The position numbers were made by a program, and so were the translations under genes. A stretch of 64,000 nt of DNA from Gracilaria domingensis (lineage: Eukaryota; Rhodophyta; Florideophyceae; Gracilariales; Gracilariaceae), in contig VCMS01000182.1 in NCBI GenBank assembly GCA_022539475.1, positions 48,930 to 112,929 on the forward strand. The letters are read 5' to 3'. This document shows, piece after piece, positions 9,991 to 22,383 of the stretch. A model generated the notes under the pieces. It did not search any database. It was not told the DNA's origin and worked only from the letters and a program-made list of their open reading frames with translations. How positions within the stretch are numbered: the stretch's first letter is position 1; each line of letters begins with the position of its first letter.

Positions 9991-12834
9991 GTCGCGCTCG
10001 CGCTCGTGCTGGAAACTAAAGAGGGGAAGATGTGGAGCAATGGCTTTCCGCTATCGGATGCATCATGTCGCTAATAGTGAGATGGTACCGATGGCCGGTG
10101 ACGTGGCGAAGTTATGATAACTCCCATTAGTTTTGGGCACTTTCTGGAGGATTTTAACCAAGCCTTGATAGGTGAATCCTCTGTATAAAGTGTATAGTAA
10201 TGGCAATAGTTGGCCACGTGTGGAGGTTGGCCTGCAGATAGGTGTGCCACGCTCGCTCGGAATTCCCCCACCCTCTGACAGTGGGTTGTAACCGTGTAGA
10301 ACCCTCAGGAGATGTGCACCATAGATATAGTAGTAGTATACACCCTAGCAAAACCCATAGTCATTGAATCATCATGCGGCGGTAAATGAAGTTCATGCCT
10401 TTCAATAAAATGTAAGGGCACTTTCGAGGAATTTAATTTTTCAAATTATCACACTCATGGAAATGTCAGTGAAACAAAAAATTACTTACTCTTCAATGAC
10501 GTTGGTCATATTACCTTACTACACCAGTCATCTTGTCTGGAAGTATACTGAAACCCCTTTTAGTTTTCCCTAAACGAGTTTTGTCTGGGTATATGCTCGG
10601 GTGATCTCACCGTGGAGCCTCCAAGTAATTGAATAACTGAGTCCACACTCAAGTTGAATCCTGTTCAGGATCGGGCTATAATAGCTTGCTTCCTACGTAG
10701 GTCTTCGACTCCATTAGGAGAGTAACCACGACTAGTATCGGCAGTACTACCCCTCAGGGTCACTAAGGAAGCACTTGTCTCGCCATCTTTGGATATTTGA
10801 TTGTTTTTACGGCTGTGTCGGTTGTCTCTTTTTGTTTCTTGTTGTTTCTTGTTTTGTTCTTGTTGTTGATTCTTGTTGTTGTCACTCTGTTGAGTCTCGT
10901 TGTTTCTGACGCCTGTGAGTGCGTCGCTCCGCTGTCGGACCTGTTCCCGCCGGTTGGCACGCTCCGTAGCTCCGCTCCGGTGGTTTCTACTCTCAGCTTT
11001 TCTTCGTTCACACAGTCCCTTTTTCTTTCCCTTTGTTCAGGTTCGGATCACAATCCATCTCTGGATCTGCACCGTTCTTTGCATTCCACCTCTGTAGCTA
11101 TAGCCAGTCCTCGTCTCCGGTGTGCTGAGGTGCTGAGCCTTCTCGAACACATCGATAGTGTCGACTGGTACATCGATAGTGTCGACTGGACTCAGGTGCA
11201 TCTTTCTCAGAGTGGTCGTGGTGATTCCCCGAATTCGGGTCGTTACGGCCAAGGTCTGGGAAGGAAAATAGCTCTCGCGGGCGATTCAGTCTTCTTCGAC
11301 CCGTGGGATAATCTGGAGATCTTTGCCGAAGAGATGAGTGAGCTCCGTTTTGCTCCCCGGCGCGTGCCGGCCGATCACCCGCTCCTGCTTCTGCGGTTGT
11401 TTCGGTACCCATTACAGCTTCTGTTACGGCTCAGTCGGCTCTTGCGACTGCTGCTGCTGCAGCTCATCCTCCGGCAGCGGGTGTTAACGAAGTTGCGATT
11501 ATCGATCGCTTCCTCCGCGTCCCGGGCTTGGGCGCCAGTGCAGGCTCTGGCGATGTCAGCGCTATGGCGGACGCCTAGCTCAACACCTCGGCGGTATGCA
11601 GCCTCAGAATGAAGGCGATGGGGCCGGCCAGTAGGTTGGAGTCGAGCCCTTCCCATGCGTGGGTACATATCTGTTCAGAGTAGTATAGTGTTGAGATAAA
11701 AGGTCCTTTTCTTCATAAAAGTCTTCGATAGTGTCTCTCTTCTTTACCGACATGGCCGGTCATGCAATGCGATGCGATGCGGTGCGCACGAAAACCGCAC
11801 CCTTCTGACGGTGAAACCATGCTCATGGTGTGACCATGATGGCGTTACCAGCGAGCTCGATGAAAGACCCTCAGGCATGAGCCTTCTTCCAAACATCGGT
11901 GTTCTCACAGCGCGAGCCGGTTGAACCATCAATGCGGCGGACATCCCACCAAGGTGGTATGGGCTCAATTCCCGTCGCATGACGTGTATTACCAACATGG
12001 TATCCGTCGGCTTCCACGGCGACCTTATCCCACATGGGCGTTTTCTAGCGTCGCTGGTGTGGCCGTTCCCGCGTTGTGGTGGTACTGTACGACCTTTGAG
12101 CGCGGTAGGTGCTCGATGGGTTCGTCAGTTGCTTACGATGGGGAATAGCCGTATCAACGGACGTGGTATTGTAAAATGCCGTTCTGGTCCAAGCTGTGCC
12201 AGATAATTCGGTCGACGATGAACTCTTCAACGTACACCTGTCAGCCTTGCCGTGTAATGGTTACTTCATCGTTTGAAAAACGTTTGTCGGGGAGCGGTTC
12301 CCGAATCGGTGGTAGCAGCACGCGCGCGGCTTTGTATCACAAGTTTCCTACGAGGAGGAACGCGTTCGATGTTGCTGCATACCGCCAGTCGGGGGGTGGT
12401 CCTTCCGCTTCGGTGGCTTCGGCAGGGCTGCGGGCTCACCGCCTCTACCTAAGGCAGAAGTTCTCACCTGACGTAGATTTACGACCGTGGGTGCACGTGA
12501 TTGCCGTGACGATTGGCCGTCAAACTTCCTCGGAAGATCCTTCTCCCTGCTACAGGTGTACTTCAACGGCTGCGCGGTTAGCTTTTCAACTTTGCCTGTC
12601 GCATTCCCGTTCTATACGGTTATTCTCGGGGTACAGAGGCTATCGGCACGGCTGGTGCCTTGCTATCTCGCGATCTCCACGCGCGGCTTCTAGTGGACCA
12701 CTTTTTTGCGCCCAGCACCCCTACAAGAAATGTTTTCAAATTTTGGAACGGAAAATGAATGTGATGTCTCACAATGTGAAGTATCGCCAACGAGCATTAT
12801 AGGCGTAGGATATGTAGCTTTAAGTGAGTGAAAT
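9991..12834. other. LTR/leader-like and degenerate coding sequence, unresolved
   Basis: The first part (to about 10790) is upstream of the minus-strand gag-like copy and resembles in layout the leader of copy B (shared short blocks around GGCCAAT/GGCCACGTG). From about 10800 to 12800 there are pyrimidine-rich and codon-like stretches on the + strand. An Ala/Pro/Ser/Val-rich stretch (about 11380-11570) could be the start of another gag. A stretch near 12540-12640 reads weakly like the LPFG region of a reverse transcriptase. None forms a gene I can delimit, and the long open frame at 10797-11612 is low-complexity. Confidence 0.35.
11149..11189 (+). repeat. Tandem duplication of a 20-bp block
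   Basis: ACATCGATAGTGTCGACTGG occurs twice, separated by one base. It contains ClaI- and SalI-like palindromes (ATCGAT, GTCGAC). It lies in the leader-like region and no function is evident. Confidence 0.8.
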
Positions 12835-14309
12835 TTGATGTCCACAACCTCAGATCACCTTCACCATAATCTCCAAGGGGCATCTCTTTTGGCACCCTCA
12901 GTTGCACGCAATGGGCTAGCAAGAAAACGCCCCTCCACTTATAGTCCATTTTTCACTACTGTTTTGAACCTTATTATCACTCTTGCTGTTGTAGATCGAC
13001 CTCGCTTCGCACGCTGCACAAGATCTACACGCCGATGCGTATCATGGCACTCCGCGGCGCGATACTCCACGTCGCATCTCGTCGCTACAGATCTCGCCAT
13101 TTCGGACCACTGTATTACTTTGAACCGCATTTCAGCCCTCTATGCTGGAGACCCTACTTTCACAAACCGAAAAGTAAGATTCCAGAAGATGTTCAACATC
13201 ACAGAATATGTCACATCTTGTATATCACGGTGCGACTCAACATTCTCCTCCTACGCAATTTCCATAAGCAAATCTTGATGCTGCTCAGAACCGCATCGCT
13301 CGAAACTTCACCTGCACACCCTGTCACTGCCATTCAAGAAGATTTCAACGCGGCTAAAGATGTGACTAAAGAAAGTGTACATCTGCACACCACGATAATG
13401 CTAACAACGGAGTTCCAAATGCAAAGTCGGAAGCCCCGCAAAGTGGTAAAACCGATCGATGTCCATCACGAGGCTGGGATCAGAGGAGCATCCTACAACG
13501 AAGAAAGATAAGTCCAGCAAAACTGGACCAGAGCTGACACACGAGGTTCTGAATCACAGCACCGTCTGATGTGTCTAACCAAGAAGCTCCATACGATGCC
13601 AATGTACATAAGTATGAAAGGGATGAAGAAGTGGTGCTAGGGACCACATTTTTGAGCAAGAGCCTCCAAAAACAGTTCCTCTCCTCATTATTATCCACAT
13701 TTGAGTAGTTTCACGAACAAAGACATGCCAAGTGAGCAGCTCGTTTGATCATTCTGCTCAATTTCCATCACCTCTCATCCCTTGAAGAACTCTTTTAGCG
13801 CCGTCGGGGGAGAATAACTCAGAATTGTGAATTTCATCGATTCTGAGGCTTTGATCAATGAAGTTGCATCACCTTCTCTGTCTCCCACTCGTTTCCACAG
13901 AGCTTTTAGCCATAGATATTTCTCCAGATGACGGGATGTCGTGTGGAACAACACTGATGAGCCGCGAAATTATACTGGCATTCTTTACTGTTCGCGAAGT
14001 GAACGCTTGATCAACAGGACAGTTCTTGTATACTTGACCGTGACTCTCTCTCTCCATACCACAAACCCATTGCATCAGAATGACTTCATACTTGTGTTGC
14101 CAATGAGCCCACCCTTCTTCCAGATCAGCTTCCAGCGCAAAGTGAACGAACTTCAGAACTCGTTCGTATTACACTTCAACTAAGCCTTCGTCATCGTTCT
14201 GCATTTCGCATGCAACGTAAAAATTCGCTCTATCTCTAGTACCTCTCAAGTTAAGAGACGATGTTTGTAGAATGTTTGATGCGTTCTGAACCACATCTTC
14301 AGATGTGAA
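12835..14309. other. Spacer downstream of transposase relic, no gene supported
   Basis: Several short open frames on both strands overlap one another and none shows a motif. It lies just past the C-terminus of the minus-strand transposase relic, so it could hold remains of that element's second gene, but I cannot support this. Confidence 0.35.
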
Positions 14310-16156
14310 CTAAAGTCGGGGATAGAAATCGCATGAATCCAACCATTGAATAAGCGAAGAAGCTTCAACTACGGAGAATTCATCATATTTGCGCCTAAGA
14401 TACAGTTGCATCAACCTTCTCAACGACCTTTCCTCTTCCGAGGCATCGCAGAACTTGTAATTATACCCCGCTCCTTGAAACACATATTCACTCTGTTCGT
14501 CAAGTTCCGCCCCCAAGAGGTCATCACCGTAAAAGCGTACCTTGGCGTAGGAATTATACGCCTCAAAAGCAAGCGCGCTCTTGAATAGAGAAGATGAAGC
14601 GAGTTTCCTCGCCTTGAATCTTCCAAGTATTCATCCTATATAACGCTCCATCCAGTATTGAGAGTAAAGAACAGGCGGTCCATTCTCTTTCAAGGACTGC
14701 TTGAGATGTAGAACTAGATGCATTACGTATTTGCACCTATTCACACGTTCAAGCATATATTAGAAGTATTCTAGCTCAAACTGCTCGAAAAAAGTCACGC
14801 AATAATTTCCGAGACTGTTTAAGTTCGCCTCTGTTAGAGGTGCACGCCAGCACAAGTCCACAACCTGAACAAAATAATTCCATCTAGTCAGGTATAGTTC
14901 CGGAAGCAACCCATGCAAGATTATGAGGCTGTCGTAGAGAATAAATGCCTTCACTTCTTCATATTTCCATTCTGAAAATCGAGTGAGAGATCTTGGTCTC
15001 GAACTGATTTGGCTTGGTATTCCGGTACCAACGTTGCCAAGCTCCGTATCGATCTGCTGAACGTACCTGTCATTCAAATCGTACGGCTGTCCAGCATCAG
15101 AGCACCATGTGCGAATCATATCGTTTCCTATGTTGTAGAACAAGTGCATCAGGTCGATTGAAAAACACGAATATGGTTCCAGGTGGGGTATTGAGACAAT
15201 AACCGAGTTTCCTGCAATTCCAGACTCCTTCTCCAACTGCGCTCTGAAGTTCCCGGACAAAGATTCCAACTGTACGATTCTGGTCATGGTATCATTTGGT
15301 GTTCTAAGAGAAGACGCCCGGATGTTGAAGAGCAGCCTCAAGGATTCGTTGTTGTGTATTGCGCTGGGAGAGTAGTACTGTCTATGAGTGGGGGACCATA
15401 TCTCCTGAACCAGACAATATCTGCATGGAGCCCTCCCGTTATAACCTTTTCAGCCCAGCGATCTTCTTCATTGCAGGAAGGTCACCGCCGCAATTAAGGA
15501 GATGAACGCGAACATTTCGTTTGGAGCCGTCATTTAATAGAAACTCTGTCCCAGATCCATCTTTGTTGATAGCTTCAATCTCTTTGACCGAAGGAAAGAT
15601 AAAGTATTGCAGATTAACGGGCTCGTGTGGACCAGGAACGAAAGCCATAGGCATTACGTCTTTCACTGAAAGGCGTTTGTGCGGAGGAAGGTTGCACAAA
15701 AGGACTGCAATAGGCCACACATGATAAGAACGTTTCCGGAAGGCTTGAAACCCATCACTTGATACCGCAATGTAAACATCATTGACCAATTCTTCGTGTC
15801 CGCCATACATATCACATAGTCTCCTGTACACCTCTCCATCGAAGAAGTCTCTTTAACTCCCTTATTGTGAATGATCCCAACCCTTCGTATACGCATAGAA
15901 CTCCTCACAACGTTCTTTACCCAAGAAAATGTCGCTCAGTCTAGGCCCTAGCTTCATCCAGGAGAAGAAAACGTTTGGATTGGATGAGTTGGAAGAAGGT
16001 TTGGAACTTCCGCAGACAGAGCAGTGAGTATCCAATAGATTTGAGAAACACATGTGCCCCGGACATGTAACAAACGTTTCTCCCGCGTTTCTCAAGCCAG
16101 AATCATTTTGTAGTCTGGAAATAATCGTCTTCCAGGAACTGTACGGAGCCTTGATT
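14310..16156 (-). pseudogene. CMC/Plavaka-like DDE transposase relic
   Basis: The N-terminal part has an APY.SW segment and a zinc-binding CPGHMCF...CSVCG block (about 16075-16000). Next is the SSDGF catalytic-Asp segment with LCNLP and a VPGPHEP block (about 15770-15610), then a PCRYC zinc pair (about 15425), an IDLMHLF box (about 15150), a ..MERYIG segment (about 14650) and a C-terminal segment ending at 14310. This order is that of CACTA/Plavaka-type transposases. Damage: a one-base frameshift near 15445, a TAA at 14760-14762, a TGA near 14640 where the context suggests Arg, and another change of frame between 15831 and 15862. The 58098-61283 protein belongs to the same broad class but is not closely similar. 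Confidence 0.65.
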
Positions 16157-17100
16157 GTTCAGTTCAACTATTGCCAACAAATTAAAATTCAGCAAAAAAA
16201 ACTTTCAGTCATCATATGAGTTTGGACACTATGCCCATACATATCTTAAATTGTGAGTTTGCACTATCCTTTGAAAAGCTTTGTCATCAGTTCTATCAAA
16301 ACTTCGGCACTAATTAAAATAGGATTCTAAAAGCAAAAACAAAAATATCCGAAATTTCCAAACTTTTATTTAAAGTACTGTTTCTTTAAAATTAGTTTTT
16401 TTTTTGAATGTCTAGATCTCAAAAACTTTTCAACCAACTAATTTCTTATTGGCTACATTCAAGCAAATATTTAATTACTTGGAAAAGGTGATATATAAAA
16501 AATAGGTTCTAACACTCTTTCAAACGGATAGAACTCAGAGGTATACCAAAGCACTACATTTTTACGTTCTGCTTTATGAAAAGAATTGTTACTATTGCCA
16601 AACTTTGCACACTGTTCATTACATTTTGTTTGTAATTCATTAAAGCTCTCTCTTAAAAGCAATGACTAAAGCACTATTCAAATATAGTGTAGCGTAAATC
16701 TTAGTGTTTTTTATCTTTAAAGCATTAGAATTCTTCATTTTAATACTGCCACAGCGATACCCATCGCATATCCACTCTGCAATCGTGATGACTAGGTGAA
16801 CGATTTAGTTATTATTTTTTTAACTAGACTATCATCGCAGTTGCGTTGCAACATTGTTGTTGCATTGTAAAGTACTAGGTTACGTAGGTTTTCTAGGAGT
16901 AATATCAGTAAAATTTAAGTTTCGTACTTATTTGCTGTCCTAATTCGAACAATGTAGTCTCTATTTCTACAAAGCAGGGATTCAATAACTTTTTATGTGA
17001 CTAAGTAAATTAAAATTTTATTATCAACATATGAAATAACTGAGTAGTTGCGCAGTTCCTCTATCTCCCACCTAAACTGTTTTCCCTCTCAAAACAGGAT
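16157..17100. other. AT-rich intergenic sequence, nothing recognised
   Basis: Low-complexity A/T-rich DNA with only short chance frames. No repeat boundary, tRNA or promoter signature was seen. Confidence 0.5.
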
Positions 17101-18662
17101 GCCCAAACTGTAGTACAAAATCACTCCATAGGCGGAGACAAAAACTACCCACGTGCGCGGTAACTGTAGAGCAAAACGCCTTGCAGAGGGATGCACCGAG
17201 GTGTTTCTCATAGTCTATTGATCCGTTACCGGCTTCGACACCTCATGTTATGAGAGGCTACTGTAGTAGTAACCTTATTTTGGGGTATGCCTAAGAAGGA
17301 TAGTGTTTCTGCACACGCGTGCTGAGTTGGTCCGATGCCGGGTGCGCCGTGGCAAGCCTGCCTCGGTTCCACACGTGTAGGGTGTTGGCCGTCAGCGCCG
17401 GATAGTTAGATATTTTTAGTTGATATTTTCAAGTGTCCTATATAAGTGGCGGCACTTGCCGCCACTGCACAGGAAGTAAATCTCGAGGAGGCCTTTGGCT
17501 CTAGCTTCTTGCCGCGTGCGAACGATTCTTCCTCCCTACCCGGGTTAAACAGCCGTATCCCAGGAGTTGCTATCCACCTCTGTCCCCAAGGAGTCCTAGA
17601 CCGTCGTTACGGCATCTCCTGTTCTTGATTTGTTATTATTTCTGTCATACGGCTCTTGTTTCTCAGCCCTGTTATACAGGTTTTGTTCACTAGTCTCGGG
17701 ACTTATTCCGGTTTATTACGAGTCAGTGCTCCACAGTGCGGCTCGTTTGCTGATCCTTTATTGACCCCTACCGTTGGGCTGGATATCCTCACTCGCTGTA
17801 GCTCGCCGGAACAACCGGATACCTACGCTGATTCTTCCCCTTCACCTCTGACTGCACGCTCAGATCGGGGACACCCGGACTTACACCCGGCATCGCGCTT
17901 GCCCTATCAGAGGGTTCTGCTCCTGCATCTACCCCTATAGAGAGCAGGTTTCGAACACTCTGTAAATTCGTTTTCGGCGACGCGGCTCTTGTTTGCCCAC
18001 TCGGGGATTTACACCACAGTAAGCACTCAAGGTGTTCGGCCTTGCTCTTTATGTCGGGCGGCTGAGTCTGAGAGACTCCATTGAGGTCGACACTTGCCGG
18101 AGGTAGCACCGGGCGATCTCTCCATGCCTTACAGACGGAAGTGAAGTCGGGGAATCTACCGATGTGGCGGGCCCAAGTTTGAAGGGCACACCACAGGAGT
18201 GAGAAGATACGCGGTAGCGGTGGGAAAGAGAGGGGAAAAAGAGAGAATAGGGCCGCGTATACGGGGCACGAGCCCGGGGAGCAGGGGTTATTGGCGATAA
18301 TAGCGCTGAAAAAACCTATACACACAGAACGGAACACACCACAACCGTGGGTAAACACTATATAAATAAGAACACAGAAAGAAACAATAGACACAGAAAG
18401 TAGCACCGTGGTTTACGTACAGTGGTTCCTCGGCGGGCAAGATGAGATAAGTACACCGGAATGGTGGCGATGCTCTCCTCAACAGAGTAAGATCGGTCAC
18501 CAGCTCAGTTAGTTAGAGCCAGGATCCCCCTTTTTGGGGTTTACTTAGTGCAGGGCGACGGTGGTCGCCGTCGCCTAAGTACTGGCACTAAGCTACCCTT
18601 AGGTTACCGGTAATTGCTGGCACCGTGGCCAGTATTGGCCACGTGGGCCTCACCGTACCCTT
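17101..18662. other. LTR/leader-like sequence, related in layout to 47041-48597
   Basis: GC-richer than its flanks. It has pyrimidine-rich runs and a hairpin-like GCGGCACTTGCCGCC (about 17447). At the right end is a block (about 18600-18655) whose reverse complement shares TTACC.GTAAT and GGCCA.TA.TGGCC-type words with the start of the copy B leader. I read it as a solo LTR or leader of the same retroelement family, in the opposite orientation. No coding region is supported. Confidence 0.35.
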
Positions 18663-19753
18663 TTGACTCACGGGGCGTCCAACCAAGGCGGCCACACTAC
18701 ACGTTTTCGGAAACCATACCTCTTTCCGCTGAATTCCGAAATTGGGCAAATCATCTCTATCGATACTCATAACCAAGGGTGTTACTGTCCCAACGGATCT
18801 AACAATTATAAGTCTCCATCGGCGGCTTTCCCTGCAAAAAGGGGTTTTGCTGTACACAAAGTACGCCCTTTGTTTTGCGACGACATTACGAACGCTCTAG
18901 AACTGCTGTCAAACGCCCGTCTGGAGCAAAGACTAGAGCTTTACCGCAGATAACGATGATTTTGATTTAGAGAGCGATTCAAACTCAACTTTTTATGATT
19001 CCTTTTTTTCCGACGGCGAAACACAAGCAATTAGGAAAATGACCAATGTTTTGGCGCATGAGGTTCAGGGAATTTGTGGGCATTTACAAAAATTGTATTC
19101 GGAATAATTAAGATGTCGGAACAGGTCTCCCATGCGTATATGCACAAATAGGTCGGATTTATTACGTTTACAAGCGTATGACATGGTGGGCAATGGAAAT
19201 TTTTGGCGCATATGTTTCGTACAAAAGGTACTACGTTCGAGCAAATGATTGCAAAACTTATTCGTTGTCATTCATATAAAATGGTGCAAACTTTTGTATT
19301 CGAATATGAGCCAAAATATAACTCATCTCGAGTGATCGGCGAGAAAAATTGTTTAAAATCTTTTTTAAGCTCGATATGCAACGAATGTAATTTTTTATCA
19401 TTTTAATCGTCTGCCTGGAAGCATGCAAGAAGGAAAAACATAATTTGAGCAAAAAACACAAGCTATATGGATTTAAAAACAGAATTGTTCATTTAATTTA
19501 TTGGAATTGCAATTTGTTGATCATGTTTTTCTCCGGGTTCAAAATTAGATATGGGCATATTTTTTGATATCATGGATTTTCATGAAGTGGCTCTGAAGAA
19601 GAGCGAAAATGAAATATCAAGCCCTGGTATTAATGAAATGCATGCAAAGTATCGAGAGCAGTAGCTGGTTTTTGCTGACAAAGGATATCAAGAAAGTGAA
19701 GAACATTTTTGTTTAAACCATCCCAAGGAAAAGCCACAAAATGTTTCTCTTTG
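18663..19753 (+). pseudogene. DDE_Tnp_4-like transposase pseudogene, 5' part
   Basis: An acidic N-terminal segment (about 18955-19110) and a middle part lead into a clear DDE block. This reads RYATNV...FNRLPGSMQEGKT (about 19372-19450), then KKHKLYGFKN in a shifted frame, then SPGSKLDM.IF.IMDFHEVALKK (about 19535-19600) and a FADKGYQES segment (about 19670). In this family the RYAT motif is followed by the first catalytic Asp; here the codon is AAT (Asn, 19384-19386), one G-to-A change away. Frameshifts and stops confirm it is dead. The sequence runs up to the CTTTG duplicated by the copia insertion and resumes at 25797. The extent of the N-terminal part before 18950 is uncertain. Confidence 0.7.
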
Positions 19754-20004
19754 TGATGCCGATCAGCTCTACAGCTGGAAATCCGATTGACACATCCGAC
19801 CGATTGCTGGCCGATGCATATCGGGATTCGGCACCTCCCCTGAAGCATTCAGCTTCCGCTCCGTACTTAAGAGGCGACTAGCGTCACCACAGTAAACGGG
19901 CTCCTTTCCAAACGCATTCCTGACATACCTGACATACTCACCCCGCTTCCACACGCCTTAGCTCTCTGCGAGCTAGCAGTCAGCATTCCATTAGGAGACC
20001 ATCA
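19754..20004 (+). repeat. 5' LTR of the copia element
   Basis: 251 bp, bounded by TGATG...CATCA, a perfect 5-bp terminal inverted repeat. It matches the right-hand LTR throughout, with scattered mostly transition differences and small gaps. The bases after it (TTCGAATGATCC) would be the primer-binding site, but I could not match them to a tRNA. Confidence 0.92.
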
Positions 20005-20036
20005 TTCGAATGATCCTCTTTTGGAAGTAGCTTTAC

Positions 20037-22108
20037 TCAATTTTGAATTCCCCGAACGATGACCCGTCCAATCTGTCCCCGGACAACTCACCGGACACCG
20101 ACGTTCCTCATACTCCCGCAAATCAACCTGGAGATCCCAGCGATCGCATCGAACCGCTCCCGCATTCTCCCAACAATGCGAGCCGACGCCCTTTGTCCGC
20201 CTTTCTTCCGTGAGCCACATTGCGTAGCGCACAGGAACAGAAGTATAAGTCTGTTATATCGCGTATGCTTCGCGACAACCCCGATGGTGAAACATTCTTG
20301 GAGCGCCTGAGAACTAAACTGGAGCCGCTCCTACTCTGCGCACCAACCGTAATGCAGAATCGCACATGCATTAATGCATTGGTCAATAAGCTCAAATACC
20401 TCAATGTTGACATTCCGGCCCACAAGTACCGTCATCCAATTGCCCGCGTTGCATATCTAATATGGGCCGGTGAGGATGATGATAATAAGAATTTCGACAC
20501 TGTCGTAACCCATGTTGTTCACCGACAGCCGCATCCGTATGCCGACGAAGAAGAAGAAGAACTAGACCAAGGGAACGCAAAGGAGACAATTGTTTTACCG
20601 AACGCCAACGCCGAGATTGATGACGATGAGGACGACATGGAGAAGCTGATGATAAGCTTCAAGGAGTTTCTGCGTGCAAGCAAGGTCACAGAAGATCGCA
20701 CGACACAACCGACGACGTCACGCCAGAGCGATGCCGCAATAATCGAACCAACCCACGGGATAGAATCCCAGACCATTTTCAACGACCTCAGCAAATCCGC
20801 TTTGATGACACACTCGCACCAGAACCGCGTCTTTCCATCGACACTGCGCCCACGAAGAGCTTTACAGAAGTTTACCAGGATATGAGAAGCTTTGCCAACC
20901 TCGCCTATGAGCAGCAGGATCATCATTCCATCAAACGTATGGAACTTATCATCCAAAAGGCATCTTCGCAAGTAGGGTACACCTTTAAGGATGGCAAGAA
21001 ATACGGGGGAACAGTGAAGGAGTCATGGCGAAACGCAGTGAATAGTTATGAGCAAATCGTGTTGAGCACGTTCATGCTGAGCGAGAACGAGGCCCTTTAT
21101 TTGCTCCCGCACATGCTCAAGGACAACGCCCTAACCTTCCTCGAACAAAATGTGAAGGCAGTCGCTACTGGCTACACAATTGCCAGACACATGATGGCTT
21201 CGAAGTTCCACAACACCGCCCAGCAGTAACGCATTTTGTCCTCCTTAAAAAACCTTCACTTGAAGGATTACCTTGACGGAAACCGAACGATAAATGAAGC
21301 ATACTGCGCATTGACGGATGAAATAGAGTCGAAGTTCGATAGAATTTCCCAAGGGTTGCAAATGGACGAGTACAAACGAGACTTACTCATCGCTGCGATG
21401 GAGAATATGGAATGGTGCGCGATTGAACTGTATCAACCTAACTCTGTTTAACCAACGTATCAAGATCTCTACATTGCTCCTGCGGACTGCGCTCAGCGCT
21501 ATTACCAGAAGAAAATGAAATTGGATAACGAGCGAGATCCGTATGGTGGAGTGCAGAAGCCTACTGCTTCTACTAATTACGCAAATGCCCGCTATAGTAC
21601 ACCAAATGGACGCCCTAACGTCCGCCGTGGACCACCGTACAGAAACACATCCACACGCTCTAACTTCGGTCGTCCGACCGGCCCAGGAAAATGCTTCTAC
21701 TGCCAGAAACCTGGCCACATTAAGCGTAATTGTCCATTCCGGAAAAGAGGAAAGCGCATCTACGACACGCTATTTGCAGCAGCTAACCAAAGTAATCCCA
21801 CTGGGGAGTGTGACGGAACGAACCACGAATCAATTATGTCCATCCTTCAAGCAGCTATCGCACACGAAGACAGGGCGCACGATGATGACACCTTCGACCT
21901 CAACAACCCACTAGCGGCGACACTCCTTTGCGAGAGTGATCACGCTCATGATCAATTCGCGAGCCACGAAGGCTATGATGAGGAAGATAATGATATCACG
22001 GACGAAGGACATATTCATCATACCGGTTTTCTATATGACTTTGCGAGCGACTATGCGAACGATGTCCTAAAGAATGACGATGTCCCGCCTTTTGAAGCGG
22101 AGACATGA
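20037..22108 (+). pseudogene. gag: Copia Gag, with stops and a frame change
   Basis: The upstream frame (20037-20885) gives an S/P/D-rich N-terminus, a TGA at 20211-20213, then a helical segment and a very acidic stretch (20530-20640). A second frame, open from about 20621 and the main one from 20882, gives the Gag core (about 20930-21450) and a canonical CX2CX4HX4C zinc knuckle (about 21694-21735). An acidic, His-rich tail follows. In-frame TAA stops are at 21227-21229 and 21449-21451. Both frames are open between 20621 and 20885, so one indel there would join them. Gag would form the particle and bind RNA. Confidence 0.75.
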
Positions 22109-22383
22109 ATCGGCGACTAGGCTCCGGCACCAGGCGTTATGCGAGCACAGCACTGAAATCTCGGGAACCGCTCTCACCTGACCACCAACCGCCCGAACGT
22201 AACACACCCAATTATGAAACCCCCGAACCGCCCGACATCACCACGCGTACACAACAAATAATGTCCCCTTCAGACAAAGAAACCATTGACATCAGCCACC
22301 AACGAACCCCGAAGATGCAGATATTCTCCTCGTTCATAAGGAGCTCTGGGAAGCATATTACGGAGCAGGCTCCCACTCCATAG
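22105..22383 (+). CDS. Small Pro/Thr-rich ORF overlapping the gag stop (ATGA)
   Basis: Its ATG shares bases with the gag TGA (ATGA at 22105-22108), and it is open for 92 residues in the third frame. The composition is Pro, Glu, Thr and Arg-rich with no recognisable motif. It lies between gag and the protease frame. It may be a chance frame: the protease frame is itself open from 22290, so this segment could equally be linker. I give it modest weight because of the stop/start overlap. Confidence 0.3.
   Translation: MNRRLGSGTRRYASTALKSREPLSPDHQPPERNTPNYETPEPPDITTRTQQIMSPSDKETIDISHQRTPKMQIFSSFIRSSGKHITEQAPTP

Noticed and set aside
10797-11612. 271-codon + strand ORF starting with a hydrophobic run
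   Set aside because: The hydrophobic start comes from a T/G-rich low-complexity tract and the later part is read better in another frame. No domain; it looks like an LTR/leader.
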